NCBI GenBank assembly: GCA_021808185.1
Contig: JAKBCB010000070.1
Location: forward strand, 1-11,744
Direction of reading: 5' to 3'
Length of the DNA stretch: 11,744 bases
Origin: Pseudomonadota bacterium
GTDB taxonomy: Bacteria > Pseudomonadota > Alphaproteobacteria > Acetobacterales > Acetobacteraceae
Every line of letters begins with the position of its first letter. The stretch's first letter is position 1. Below are positions 1 through 7,357 of this stretch, in pieces. Below the pieces are notes generated by a model. It saw nothing but the letters and a program-made list of their open reading frames with translations. It had not been told where the DNA came from and searched no databases. A program made the position numbers and the translations under genes.

Positions 1-1703
1 CCGTGCTGCTGGACGGGCAAATCCCCCCCGACAGCGCGGACGCGGGCGTGGCCGGGGCGCTGCCGGGCGATGTCCGGGCGGTGCTCGCCAAGCGCCGGGA
101 GATCGAGGCCAGCATCGCGAAGTACGTCGAGAAGCCCGAGGCTTTCGCCGGCATCGAGGCCACGGTCGGGACGCTGCCCGGTCTGCTCAAGACCGCGCGC
201 GAGCTGGTGGCCGAGCGGCAGCGGCTGGCCGCGCTGCTGGACACCGTGCTGACAGCCGATGCCAAGCCCGGCGAGGCCGTGCCCGGCGCGGGCGCCGAGG
301 ACATGCAGCCGGCGATGGACCAGCGCAAGGCGGTCGCCGCCATGCTGCCCAAGCTCGCGGCACTCTCGGGCGCGGCGGCGATCGAGGGCGGGATCGCGAC
401 CCTGCGCGGCCTGCTGGCCGACGCGGCGGCGGTGGTGCAGGAACGCGCGCGGCTGACCGCGCTGCTCGACAAGGCGCTGCCCGCCGACGCCGCGCCGGAG
501 GCCATCGTGCCCGGCGCCACCGCCCAGGATGTCGCGGGCGTGAAGGCCGAGCGCGCCGCGATCCTGACCCGCATCGCCACCCCGGGCGTGTCGCTTGCGG
601 CGCTGAAGCCGATCGAGGTCGAGATCGCCGGGCTTGCGCCGACGATCGCGGCCGTGGCCAAGACGGTCGCGGCGGCGCGGCGGGAGCGGCAGAAACTTCA
701 GGCCGAGCGCGACGGGATCGCGGAGCGCGCGGCGGCGCTGCCCGCGACCAACCCGGCGGGCTGCTCGGCGGTGCAGATCAAGGCGCTGGAGGACGGGCGG
801 GCGGCGGTGAACACCGCGCTCGCGGCGGCGCTGAGCAAGGACACCAACGCCGCCGCCCTGGCCGAAGTGCAGAAACAGGAAGCCCTGGTGGCCGCGACGA
901 ACGAGGCGGTCAAGCAAGCCAGGAAGGAGAACGACGCGCTGGTGCAACCGGCGCTGCGGCGGCTGCGGCAGGTGGAGGACGACTTCGCGGCGTTGGGGAT
1001 TGCCGCCGTGTGGGACTTGAGCGCCCACACCGCCTATCGCGCGCAGATCGCCGCCGCACAGAAGGCCGGCGACTGGCCGGGGGCCGTCGTGCTCGCGAAC
1101 GAACTGGCCCCCAAGCTGGACGAGCCGGAGACCATCGCGGCCGAGATGAACGAGTTCCGCCAGGGCGGCAAGCTGCTCCAGGGCACCTACGACCGCATCC
1201 TAAGGCGCCTTGCCGACGCGGGCGCGTTCACCCTGGCCGACGCGAAGGCCGAGGTCGCGCTCATCTACAACCAGCAATGCAACGTGAGCCGGTTGAACTG
1301 GCTGGAGTTCCTGGGCGTGGCCGGCGCCAACGTGAAGGTGGGCGATCCCAACGGCCCGCACTACACCACGTTCAACGACGGCGTGCTGCAAGGTGCCGCG
1401 ACCGCCAGCGTCACCCTGTCGCTGGACGCGCTGTGCCAGCGGCTGTTCGAGACGGGCATAAACTCCACGGACCAGGTCCACGCCACGGTTGTCGATGGCG
1501 CGAACCGCTATCACAAGTATTGGGACGGCACGTATTCGGGCCATTACTACGCGATGAACCTGGCCGCGACCAACCCCGGCCTGGATGGCAAGCTGACCGA
1601 GTGGCACAAGAAACTTGTCGATGACATGAGGAAGAAGGTGCAGCAGGCCAAGGACGCCCACGGCCGCATCGGGACGAACGCGCGCGGGCCGGATGTGGGG
1701 TGA
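1..1703 (+). CDS. Unrecognised repeat/coiled-coil protein, 5'-truncated by the window edge
   Basis: The frame is open from the first bases to a TGA at 1701-1703, giving at least 566 residues. The GTG at position 3 is probably not the true start, because it falls at the boundary of an internal repeat: Leu-Leu-Asp recurs at residues 2-4, 78-80 and 154-156, an exact 76-residue spacing. The repeat units share a pattern of LLD, an Ala/Asp/Pro-rich linker with a V-P-G-A type motif, a charged helix, then an E-R-x-R-L helix. Residues 215-330 are Ala/Glu/Lys/Arg-rich and look helical or coiled-coil. Residues of about 395-566 differ: they are rich in Tyr, His, Trp and Asn, including a His-Tyr-Lys-Tyr-Trp-type cluster near 503-516 and Cys at 426 and 478, and suggest a separate globular domain. 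No signal peptide or membrane segment is visible, but the N-terminus is missing. I do not recognise the family. A structural protein or an effector with a C-terminal active domain are guesses. The coding frame is confident; the function is unknown. Confidence 0.75.
   Translation, partial: VLLDGQIPPDSADAGVAGALPGDVRAVLAKRREIEASIAKYVEKPEAFAGIEATVGTLPGLLKTARELVAERQRLAALLDTVLTADAKPGEAVPGAGAEDMQPAMDQRKAVAAMLPKLAALSGAAAIEGGIATLRGLLADAAAVVQERARLTALLDKALPADAAPEAIVPGATAQDVAGVKAERAAILTRIATPGVSLAALKPIEVEIAGLAPTIAAVAKTVAAARRERQKLQAERDGIAERAAALPATNPAGCSAVQIKALEDGRAAVNTALAAALSKDTNAAALAEVQKQEALVAATNEAVKQARKENDALVQPALRRLRQVEDDFAALGIAAVWDLSAHTAYRAQIAAAQKAGDWPGAVVLANELAPKLDEPETIAAEMNEFRQGGKLLQGTYDRILRRLADAGAFTLADAKAEVALIYNQQCNVSRLNWLEFLGVAGANVKVGDPNGPHYTTFNDGVLQGAATASVTLSLDALCQRLFETGINSTDQVHATVVDGANRYHKYWDGTYSGHYYAMNLAATNPGLDGKLTEWHKKLVDDMRKKVQQAKDAHGRIGTNARGPDVG
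6..690 (+). repeat. Three tandem 76-codon (228-nt) repeats inside the first gene
   Basis: Units start at the LLD codons near nt 6, 234 and 462. Units 1 and 2 end with matching E-R-Q-R-L-A-A and E-R-A-R-L-T-A helices. Units 2 and 3 begin with near-identical linkers (A-D-A-x-P then V-P-G-A). The third unit drifts toward its end, where the equivalent helix (E-R-Q-K-L) sits about five residues further on. The repeats have diverged at DNA level, so this is an old protein-level duplication and not a recent slippage array. More units probably lie upstream of the window. Confidence 0.65.
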
Positions 1704-1743
1704 GGGGGGCGGATAGCCCCCGCCCCTTGCGGGAGAGGGGGGC
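1704..1743 (+). terminator. GC-rich hairpins after the first gene, possible terminator or REP-like element
   Basis: Directly after the stop codon, GGGGGC (1705-1710) can pair with GCCCCC (1716-1721) across the loop GGATA. The same GCCCCC can instead pair with GGGGGC at 1738-1743, enclosing a C-rich/G-rich stretch. The two structures exclude each other. There is no T-tract, so this is not a textbook intrinsic terminator. It could stop transcription by structure or belong to a dispersed intergenic hairpin family. Confidence 0.35.
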
Positions 1744-1815
1744 GCGACGGGGTGTGCCATTGCCGCGCCGCACACCGCGCGCATAATCGCTGCCTCACCG
1801 GCAAGGACCATCGCC

Positions 1816-2565
1816 ATGCGCCTGAACGGCAAGGCCGCCCTCGTCACCGGCGCGCAGCAGGGGATCGGGGCGGCGACGGTGCGGGAGTTCGCGCGTGAGG
1901 GTGCGGACGTGGCGATCAACTGGCTCGACAACCGGGCCGCCGCCGAGGCCCTGGCCGAGGAAGCGCGCGCGCTCGGACGGCGCGCGGTGCTGGTGCGGGG
2001 CGATGTCGGCACCGTCGCGGGCGCGCGCGCGATCGTGGCGGACGCGGTGGCGGGGCTCGGGCGGCTCGATGTGCTGGTCAACAACGCGGGCATCTACCCG
2101 CGCGCGCCCTTCCTCGACCTGACGGAGGAAACCTGGGACGCGACCCATGCCGTCAACCTCAAGGGCACCGCCTTCGCCACCCAGGCGGCGGCGCGGCAGA
2201 TGGTGGCGGCGGGCATCCGGGGCAGCGTCGTTACCATCGCCTCCCAGGCCGCCGCCGGCTCGGTGCTCGGCTGCCATTATTCGGCGAGCAAGGGCGGCGT
2301 GATCTCGCTGACCCGCGCGATGGCGCTGGAACTGGCGCCGCACGGCATCCGGGTGAACGGCATCGCGCCCGGCCTGATCGACACCGCGCAGCCCCGCTAC
2401 GGCATGACCGAGGCCGAGATCGCGGCCTATGGCGCGGCTTCGCCCATCGCGCGCGTGGGCGCACCGTCCGAGATCGCGACCGTGGCCGTGTTCCTGGCCA
2501 GCGACATGAGCAGCTTCATGACCGGCGAGGTGGTGCAAGCCAACGGCGGGACGTATATGGCCTGA
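1816..2565 (+). CDS. Short-chain dehydrogenase/reductase, FabG-like
   Basis: This 249-residue cytosolic protein is the normal length for a classical SDR, an NAD(P)H-dependent oxidoreductase of alcohol/ketone groups. Visible motifs are the Rossmann cofactor loop T-G-A-Q-Q-G-I-G (11-18), Asp63, N-N-A-G (89-92), and the catalytic set Asn114, Ser143, Tyr155 and Lys159, followed by P-G (185-186). All catalytic residues are present. The ATG has AAGGA at 1803-1807, eight bases upstream, which supports this start. The next gene begins 25 nt after the stop, so the two are probably co-transcribed. Pairing with an acyl-CoA synthetase suggests a role on an acyl or small-acid substrate. FabG-type 3-oxoacyl reduction is one possibility, but SDR substrates cannot be read from sequence. 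Base composition matches the upstream gene and differs from the inositol genes. Confidence 0.93.
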   Translation: MRLNGKAALVTGAQQGIGAATVREFAREGADVAINWLDNRAAAEALAEEARALGRRAVLVRGDVGTVAGARAIVADAVAGLGRLDVLVNNAGIYPRAPFLDLTEETWDATHAVNLKGTAFATQAAARQMVAAGIRGSVVTIASQAAAGSVLGCHYSASKGGVISLTRAMALELAPHGIRVNGIAPGLIDTAQPRYGMTEAEIAAYGAASPIARVGAPSEIATVAVFLASDMSSFMTGEVVQANGGTYMA

Positions 2566-2590
2566 ACGCCGCAGGGGGAGACAGCACGCG

Positions 2591-4219
2591 ATGACCGACA
2601 CCGCATGGAGCATGGGGCTGGACAAGAACGCGGCCAATTACGTCCCGCTGTCCCCGCTCTCGTTCATCGCGCGCGCGGCGGACGTGTATCCGGACCGCCT
2701 GGCCATCGTGCACGGCGCGGTGCGGCAGAGCTGGGCCGAGACCTACGCCCGCGCCCGCCGCCTCGCCTCGGCCCTGCGCCGCCGGGGCATCGCGCCGGGC
2801 GACGTTGTGGCCGTGCTCGCGCCCAACATCCCGGCGATGATCGAGGCGCATTTCGGCATCCCGATGGCCGGCGCCGTCATCAACACGCTGAACACGCGGC
2901 TGGACGCCGAATCGCTCGCCTTCATGCTGCGCCACGGCGGCGCGAAGGCGCTGCTGGTGGACCGCGAATTCGCAGCCGTCGCCCGCGACGCGCTCGCCCG
3001 CCTCGCCGCCCCCCCGCTCGCGGTGGATATCGAGGACGCGGCGACCTCCGGCCTCGCGCCGATCGGGCCGCTGACCTACGAGGCCCTGCTGGCCAAGGGC
3101 GAGGCGGATTTCGCCTGGACGCATCCGGCGGACGAGTGGGACGCGATTTCGCTGAACTACACATCGGGCACCACGGGCGACCCGAAGGGGGTCGTGTACC
3201 ACTATCGCGGCGCGTATTTGAACGCGATCAGCAACGTGCTCGCCTGGGGCGGCATGGGGCACAAGCCGGTGTATCTGTGGACGCTGCCGCTGTTCCACTG
3301 CAACGGCTGGACCTTCCCGTGGACCATCGCGGCCGTCGGCGGCACCAACGTGTGCCTGCGCCGCGTGGAAGCCGCCGCCATGCTCGACGCCATCCGCGAG
3401 CATAAAGTGACGCACATGTGCGGCGCGCCCATCGTCTATTCCCTGCTGGTCGGCGCGCCGGAGGAGCTGCGCACGGGCATCACCCACAAGGTCGCCGGCA
3501 TGATCGCTGCCTCCGCCCCGCCGCCCTCGCTGATCGAGGGGTGCGAGCGCATCGGCATCGAACTCACCCACGTCTATGGCCTGACGGAAGTCTACGGCCC
3601 CGCCGCCGTCTGCGCCGTGCAGGAGGACTGGGCCGGGCGCGAACTGCACGAGCGCGCCAGCCTGCTCAGCCGCCAGGGCGTGACCTATCCGTTGCAGGAA
3701 GGCATGGCGGTGATCGACCCGGACACGATGCAGCCCGTCCCGCGCGACGGCACGACGATGGGCGAGATCATGTTCCGCGGCAACATCACCATGAAGGGCT
3801 ATCTGAAGAACCCCGCCACCACGGCGCTGTCCTTCGCCGGCGGCTGGTACCACACGGGGGATCTCGCGGTCGCGTATCCGGACGGCTACGTGAAGATCCA
3901 GGACCGCAGCAAGGACATCATCATCTCCGGCGGGGAGAATATTTCCTCGCTGGAAGTCGAGGAAACGCTGTACCGCCACCCCGCCGTGATGTACGCAGCC
4001 GTCGTCGCGCAACCGGACGAGAAATGGGGCGAGACACCGTGCGCGGTGATCGAGCTGAAACCCGGCATGGAGGCGACGGAAGCGGAGATCATCGAATTCT
4101 GCCGCGCCCGCATGGCCCGCTTCAAGGTGCCGCGCCGCGTGGTGTTCCGCGAACTTCCCAAGACCAGCACCGGGAAGATTCAGAAACACGTGCTGCGGCA
4201 GGCGGTGCGGGAGGGGTAG
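2591..4219 (+). CDS. AMP-forming acyl-CoA synthetase (ANL superfamily)
   Basis: The 542-residue protein activates a carboxylic acid with ATP to an acyl-adenylate and transfers it to CoA. Family core motifs are in order: the P-loop Y-T-S-G-T-T-G-D-P-K-G (190-200), Y-G-L-T-E (329-333), H-T-G-D (421-424), the hinge region D-R-S-K-D-I-I-I-S-G-G-E-N (438-450), and the C-terminal P-K-T-S-T-G-K with catalytic Lys529. The L-P-L-F-H-C-N-G-W segment (232-240) is typical of the medium/long-chain and methylmercaptopropionate-CoA ligase-like (DmdB-type) branch. The substrate is therefore probably a short- to medium-chain or substituted acid, but this is inference. A G-rich Shine-Dalgarno stretch (about 2574-2581) precedes the ATG. 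It sits 25 nt behind the SDR gene, and the two likely form an operon. The domain set is complete, with no sign of damage. Confidence 0.94.
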   Translation: MTDTAWSMGLDKNAANYVPLSPLSFIARAADVYPDRLAIVHGAVRQSWAETYARARRLASALRRRGIAPGDVVAVLAPNIPAMIEAHFGIPMAGAVINTLNTRLDAESLAFMLRHGGAKALLVDREFAAVARDALARLAAPPLAVDIEDAATSGLAPIGPLTYEALLAKGEADFAWTHPADEWDAISLNYTSGTTGDPKGVVYHYRGAYLNAISNVLAWGGMGHKPVYLWTLPLFHCNGWTFPWTIAAVGGTNVCLRRVEAAAMLDAIREHKVTHMCGAPIVYSLLVGAPEELRTGITHKVAGMIAASAPPPSLIEGCERIGIELTHVYGLTEVYGPAAVCAVQEDWAGRELHERASLLSRQGVTYPLQEGMAVIDPDTMQPVPRDGTTMGEIMFRGNITMKGYLKNPATTALSFAGGWYHTGDLAVAYPDGYVKIQDRSKDIIISGGENISSLEVEETLYRHPAVMYAAVVAQPDEKWGETPCAVIELKPGMEATEAEIIEFCRARMARFKVPRRVVFRELPKTSTGKIQKHVLRQAVREG

Positions 4220-4685
4220 CGGGGGGCGGTGTGCAGGATGGCGGACGCCCGATCGGGCGCAGCGGATGGGGATGCGAACATGGCCGACCGCTCGGCCAGC
4301 GCGGGGACGATGAGGGTCATGGAGGGATTCCGGAGAGCGGGGTTCCGAAGCCGGCGGGGGCTCTCTCGACGCTACTTGGCTCCCAGGGCACTACGGCCTC
4401 GCATTCAAAGCGCGCTCCGCGGTCCCAGGGCAAGCCGATTTGCCGCGTGAACAATTGCTTCGATTTTGCCCTGGCACGCCCGCCGGGTGGTTTGCGATGC
4501 GGCACAGTCCAGCCATCGTTCCGCGACGGAGGCGGGAGGACGACGCGGCCGGCCAAAAGACAGGAAATGAACCAAGCAGTGACGGCGACCGATATGCCGT
4601 TCGTCGAAGCCGCCCGCCATGGGCATGTTGCTGAACGGCGATCGCGGCAGGCGGCCTGCGGTGCGGCGTTGCGCCCGCCTACCGC
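4220..4685. other. 466-bp intergenic region without a convincing gene
   Basis: This lies between the 3' ends of two convergent genes. Short open frames exist on both strands (for example 4229-4450 + and 4405-4689 -). They are Arg/Ala/Pro-rich, overlap each other, lack good ribosome sites and resemble no family I recognise. It holds a 14-bp palindrome, a small hairpin at 4281-4298 and a 10-bp direct repeat (TCCCAGGGCA near 4381 and 4424). No tRNA-like fold or intact insertion-sequence end was seen. It sits where base composition changes between the two halves of the window, so it may be a decayed junction. Confidence 0.5.
4246..4298. terminator. Inverted repeats between convergent genes, possible terminator
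   Basis: CGCCCGATCGGGCG (4246-4259) is a perfect 14-bp palindrome 27 nt after the acyl-CoA synthetase stop. Next comes TGGCCGA (4281-4287), loop CCGC, TCGGCCA (4292-4298), a 7-bp stem. Neither is followed by a T-run, so intrinsic termination is uncertain. The position, just past a stop codon and facing a convergent gene, fits a terminator role. Confidence 0.3.
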
Positions 4686-5528
4686 TCAATCTGATTCTGG
4701 GCGGAAATGCAAATTGTTGAGCACACGTCGCGTTGCGGCGACGATGGGGTCGTGGGTTTCGGTGAGAATAGCCACCCGGTCGTAGCGCGCCGGGTCGCGG
4801 TTGACGGCGATGCGCAGCGCCTCGCCGAAGGCCATGCGCAATTCGGTGCCGATGTTGAACTTGCAGATGTTCGATCCCCGCGCCAGCGCGCGCCGTTGTG
4901 CCAGCGGCACGCCGGAGCCGCCATGGATGACCAGCGGCACCCCGGTGCGTGCCTCGATTGCGCGTATGCGCGGCTCATCGAGCGCGCCCTGTTTGTCTTG
5001 TTGCAGGTGAATATTACCGACCGAGATTGCCAGTGCGTCGACCGCCGTGTCGCGGGCAAATTGCGCGGCGTCGTCCGGATCGGTCCCAGCGGATTTTTCG
5101 CCCCCCGAATAGCCGACGAAACCGATTTCGCCCTCGCAAGAAATGCCGGCCGCGTGGGCAAGTTCGGCGATGGCGGCGGTCTCGTCGATATTCTGGCGCA
5201 GCGGCTTGCGCGAGCCGTCGAACATCAGCGAGGTGAACCCGCAATCCAGGGCCTCCTTGCAAACGTGGTAAGTGTCGCCGTGATCCAGATGGGCCACGAC
5301 CGGAACCGAGGCATGTTCGGCCAGGTACCGGAACATCTTGCCAAGTATTGGCAACGGTGTATGCGCGCGGCAGGAAGGTCCCGCCTGCAGGATCACGGGC
5401 ACGCCTTCCGCTTCGGCGGCGGCCACATAGGCGCGCATGTCTTCCCACCCCAGGGTGACCAGCCCGGCCACGGCATAGCGACCCTTCAGCGCGGCCTGGA
5501 GCACCTCCGACAGCGTTGCGAGGGTCAT
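4686..5528 (-). CDS. iolJ: Class II aldolase, 6-phospho-5-dehydro-2-deoxy-D-gluconate aldolase (IolJ-type)
   Basis: The 280-residue, zinc-dependent class II fructose-bisphosphate-aldolase-fold enzyme is predicted to cleave 2-deoxy-5-keto-gluconate 6-phosphate into dihydroxyacetone phosphate and malonate semialdehyde, the last step of the inositol pathway. Visible are H-L-D-H-G (80-84: catalytic Asp82, zinc ligand His83), F-D-G-S (103-106), E-G-E-I-G (132-136, Glu134), His174 in G-N-I-H, H-G-G-S-G (202-206, zinc ligand His202), and F-N-I-G-T-E-L (224-230) for phosphate binding. The ATG at 5526-5528 overlaps the iolB stop as ATGA, which favours it over the upstream extension to 5699. Translational coupling is likely because no strong Shine-Dalgarno is seen. 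It is last in the iolDCBJ arm. The G-N-I-H-L segment replaces the G-x-x-H-G of typical fructose/tagatose-bisphosphate aldolases. The assignment to IolJ rests on context; the aldolase family is certain. Confidence 0.88.
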   Translation of the reverse strand: MTLATLSEVLQAALKGRYAVAGLVTLGWEDMRAYVAAAEAEGVPVILQAGPSCRAHTPLPILGKMFRYLAEHASVPVVAHLDHGDTYHVCKEALDCGFTSLMFDGSRKPLRQNIDETAAIAELAHAAGISCEGEIGFVGYSGGEKSAGTDPDDAAQFARDTAVDALAISVGNIHLQQDKQGALDEPRIRAIEARTGVPLVIHGGSGVPLAQRRALARGSNICKFNIGTELRMAFGEALRIAVNRDPARYDRVAILTETHDPIVAATRRVLNNLHFRPESD

Positions 5529-6367
5529 TTGAATTTCGCAATCATGTCCTTGATGCCCGGGATCGTCTCCAGTTGGGCGGCGTGGGTCGGCTGGAAATAC
5601 TGCACCAGCGGCCGCTGGCTGAGGCCAGAGAGAATAGTGAAGTAATACATTTCGTATCCTGGCAGCACCGCGCAAGGATGATAGCCCTTGTCGAGGCAAA
5701 TCGTCGAGCCGTCCATGATGTGATAGGCATCGCCCGGCACGTTGTCCTGACGCTGCAACATCTGAAGGCCCGAGCCATAGTTCGGCCGGAAGCGGAAATT
5801 GTAGGTCTCGTCATGGCGGGTTTCGAGCGGCATGCGGTCGGTGTCATGCTTGTGGCTGGGGAAGCCCGACCAGCCGCCCTGGCCGACCGTGAACAGTTCG
5901 CTCACCAGCAGGCGGCCGACCATGCCGTGGTGTCTTGCGCCGAGGATGTGCTTGATCTTGCGGTGGGTCTTGGTTTCGTCGCTGCCGTATTGCACCAGAT
6001 CGATGTCGGCGCCGCGCACCGCGAAGGGGTCCAGCACTTTTTCGAAGCGCCCCCCCGCGATGAATGTCTCGGTCGTGTCCGACATGCACAGGATTGTCAC
6101 CCTGGCGCCAACCGGCACGTAAACGCCCTCGGGCTCGCCGTCCCAGACATCGGCGCCGCGATTCCCCAAAGCCGCAAAGCGCACGCCTTCGATTTCAACG
6201 TCCACCGTCCCGGTCGCCGGCACGATGCAGGTTTCGTAGCCCGGAACCCTGTATTCGAAAGCCTCGCCCCGCCTGAGTTTTACGATATTGAAATAATTCA
6301 ACGGAACCACTTCGCTATCGACGTCGACGATCGGCATGTTGCGATTGTCGTGTGGTGGAATATGCAT
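5525..6367 (-). CDS. iolB: 5-deoxy-glucuronate isomerase
   Basis: The 280-residue cupin-type enzyme of the IolB/KduI family converts 5-deoxy-D-glucuronate to 2-deoxy-5-keto-D-gluconate. Diagnostic features are the central G-G-W-S-G-F-P-S-H-K-H-D (164-175) with metal ligands His172 and His174, D-E-T-Y (186-189) with Glu187, and G-Y-H-P (228-231) with His230 followed by P-G-Y-E-M-Y-Y. The full metal set H, H, E, H is present. Length is close to the roughly 270 residues usual in the family. The start ATG (6365-6367) has an AAGGGA ribosome site seven bases upstream, which overlaps the end of iolC. The gap to iolC is 12 nt, and the stop overlaps the iolJ start. No damage is seen. Confidence 0.95.
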   Translation of the reverse strand: MHIPPHDNRNMPIVDVDSEVVPLNYFNIVKLRRGEAFEYRVPGYETCIVPATGTVDVEIEGVRFAALGNRGADVWDGEPEGVYVPVGARVTILCMSDTTETFIAGGRFEKVLDPFAVRGADIDLVQYGSDETKTHRKIKHILGARHHGMVGRLLVSELFTVGQGGWSGFPSHKHDTDRMPLETRHDETYNFRFRPNYGSGLQMLQRQDNVPGDAYHIMDGSTICLDKGYHPCAVLPGYEMYYFTILSGLSQRPLVQYFQPTHAAQLETIPGIKDMIAKFK

Positions 6368-6379
6368 GTGTTGATCCCT

Positions 6380-7357
6380 TCAGGCAGATGTCGGGCCAGG
6401 ATGCGCGGCGAGAAAGGCTTCAAGCTCTTGCTGCGTGGGCATGGCGGGGGCGCAGCCGGGCCGGGCCACGACGATCGCGGCGCAGGCAGAGCCGCGCAGA
6501 ATTGCATCGTGCAGGGGCCGTTGTTCGGCCAAAGCAGCCATGAAACCCGCCAGGAAGCTGTCCCCCGCGCCGGTGGGCTTGACGGCATTGACCGGGAAAA
6601 TCCCGGTTCTGAATTCCTGCCCGTCGGCGTAGGTGACCGAACCCTGGGCACCGAGTTTGTAGACGACGATCGCCGCTCCGCGGGCGGCCAGCGAATGGGC
6701 CTCGTTCAATCCCCTGGAGATGCCGCCGGCCATGAACCCGAATTCTTCGTCATTGCCGACGATGATGTCCGACAGGGCGCCGACTTCGGACAGAACCTGC
6801 TGCGCAATTTCGGCCGATGGCCAACTGTAGGGCCGGTAATCGACATCGAAGACGATGGGCAGCCCGGCCGCGCGGGCCAGCTCGCACGCACGCAGGGCGG
6901 CGCCGCGAGAGGGCTCGGCCGCAAAGACGGTACCCGTGGTGATCATCGCGCCATAACGGCTGAAATCGATGGCCTCCACGTCGGCGACCGACATCTGAAA
7001 ATCGGCGGCGTTGTTACGGTAGATGACCGACTGGTGCTCCGTGATCCTGGTCTCGTAGACGGCCAGCGAGGTGCGATATTCCCCGCGGGTCGTCTTCACG
7101 TGAGTGCGGTCGATACCGTAATGATCAAGCTGATTGAGGCAGTACCAGCCTACGGCATCATCGGATACCGTCGTGGCCAGTGCTGCGCTGCACCCCAGCC
7201 TGCAAAGGCCGGCGGCAATGTTGGCCGAGGAACCACCCATCGCCACCATCATCGTGGTTGCGTCCTGGGTGCGTGTGCCGGGCGGCGAGGGGGTCAGGTC
7301 CATGCCCACCCGGCCGATCACAAGGAAGGACTTGCCGGCAATCGCCTGGAGACGCAT
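6380..7357 (-). CDS. iolC: 5-dehydro-2-deoxygluconokinase (PfkB family), single-domain
   Basis: The 325-residue ribokinase/PfkB-family kinase phosphorylates 2-deoxy-5-keto-D-gluconate with ATP, producing the aldolase substrate. Signature regions are G-G-S-S-A-N (41-46) for sugar binding, the D-V-D-Y-R-P-Y-S-W segment (171-179) typical of IolC, K-L-G-A-Q-G (234-239), and P-T-G-A-G-D-S-F (261-268) with catalytic base Asp266. The length matches the single-domain Bacillus-type IolC. The C-terminal DUF2090 domain fused in many proteobacterial IolC proteins is absent, consistent with a separate iolJ here. A strong GGAAGGG ribosome site lies six bases upstream of the start. The start shares one base with the iolD stop (TGATG), so translation is probably coupled. 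Confidence 0.95.
   Translation of the reverse strand: MRLQAIAGKSFLVIGRVGMDLTPSPPGTRTQDATTMMVAMGGSSANIAAGLCRLGCSAALATTVSDDAVGWYCLNQLDHYGIDRTHVKTTRGEYRTSLAVYETRITEHQSVIYRNNAADFQMSVADVEAIDFSRYGAMITTGTVFAAEPSRGAALRACELARAAGLPIVFDVDYRPYSWPSAEIAQQVLSEVGALSDIIVGNDEEFGFMAGGISRGLNEAHSLAARGAAIVVYKLGAQGSVTYADGQEFRTGIFPVNAVKPTGAGDSFLAGFMAALAEQRPLHDAILRGSACAAIVVARPGCAPAMPTQQELEAFLAAHPGPTSA

Noticed and set aside
2516..4189. Long minus-strand open frame (557 codons) opposite the acyl-CoA synthetase
   Set aside because: The plus strand carries all core motifs of an AMP-forming synthetase. The reverse frame is a composition artefact rich in Arg, His, Gly and Ala.
4381..4433. Direct repeat TCCCAGGGCA (two copies) as an attachment site
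   Set aside because: Ten bases is short enough to arise by chance in GC-rich sequence, and no integrase or tRNA is nearby.
4405..4689. Possible small protein or insertion-sequence remnant on the minus strand of the gap
   Set aside because: The translation resembles no transposase I can name, and no terminal inverted repeats or target duplications were seen. It is kept only as part of the gene-poor region.
3418..4785. Plus-strand frame overlapping the acyl-CoA synthetase 3' half and the gap
   Set aside because: It is out of frame with the real gene, Arg/Gly/His-rich, and runs into the convergent iolJ with no motif.
5529..5699. N-terminal extension of the aldolase into iolB
   Set aside because: The extra 57 residues are a shadow of iolB. 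The class II aldolase fold begins at the ATG that overlaps the iolB stop.
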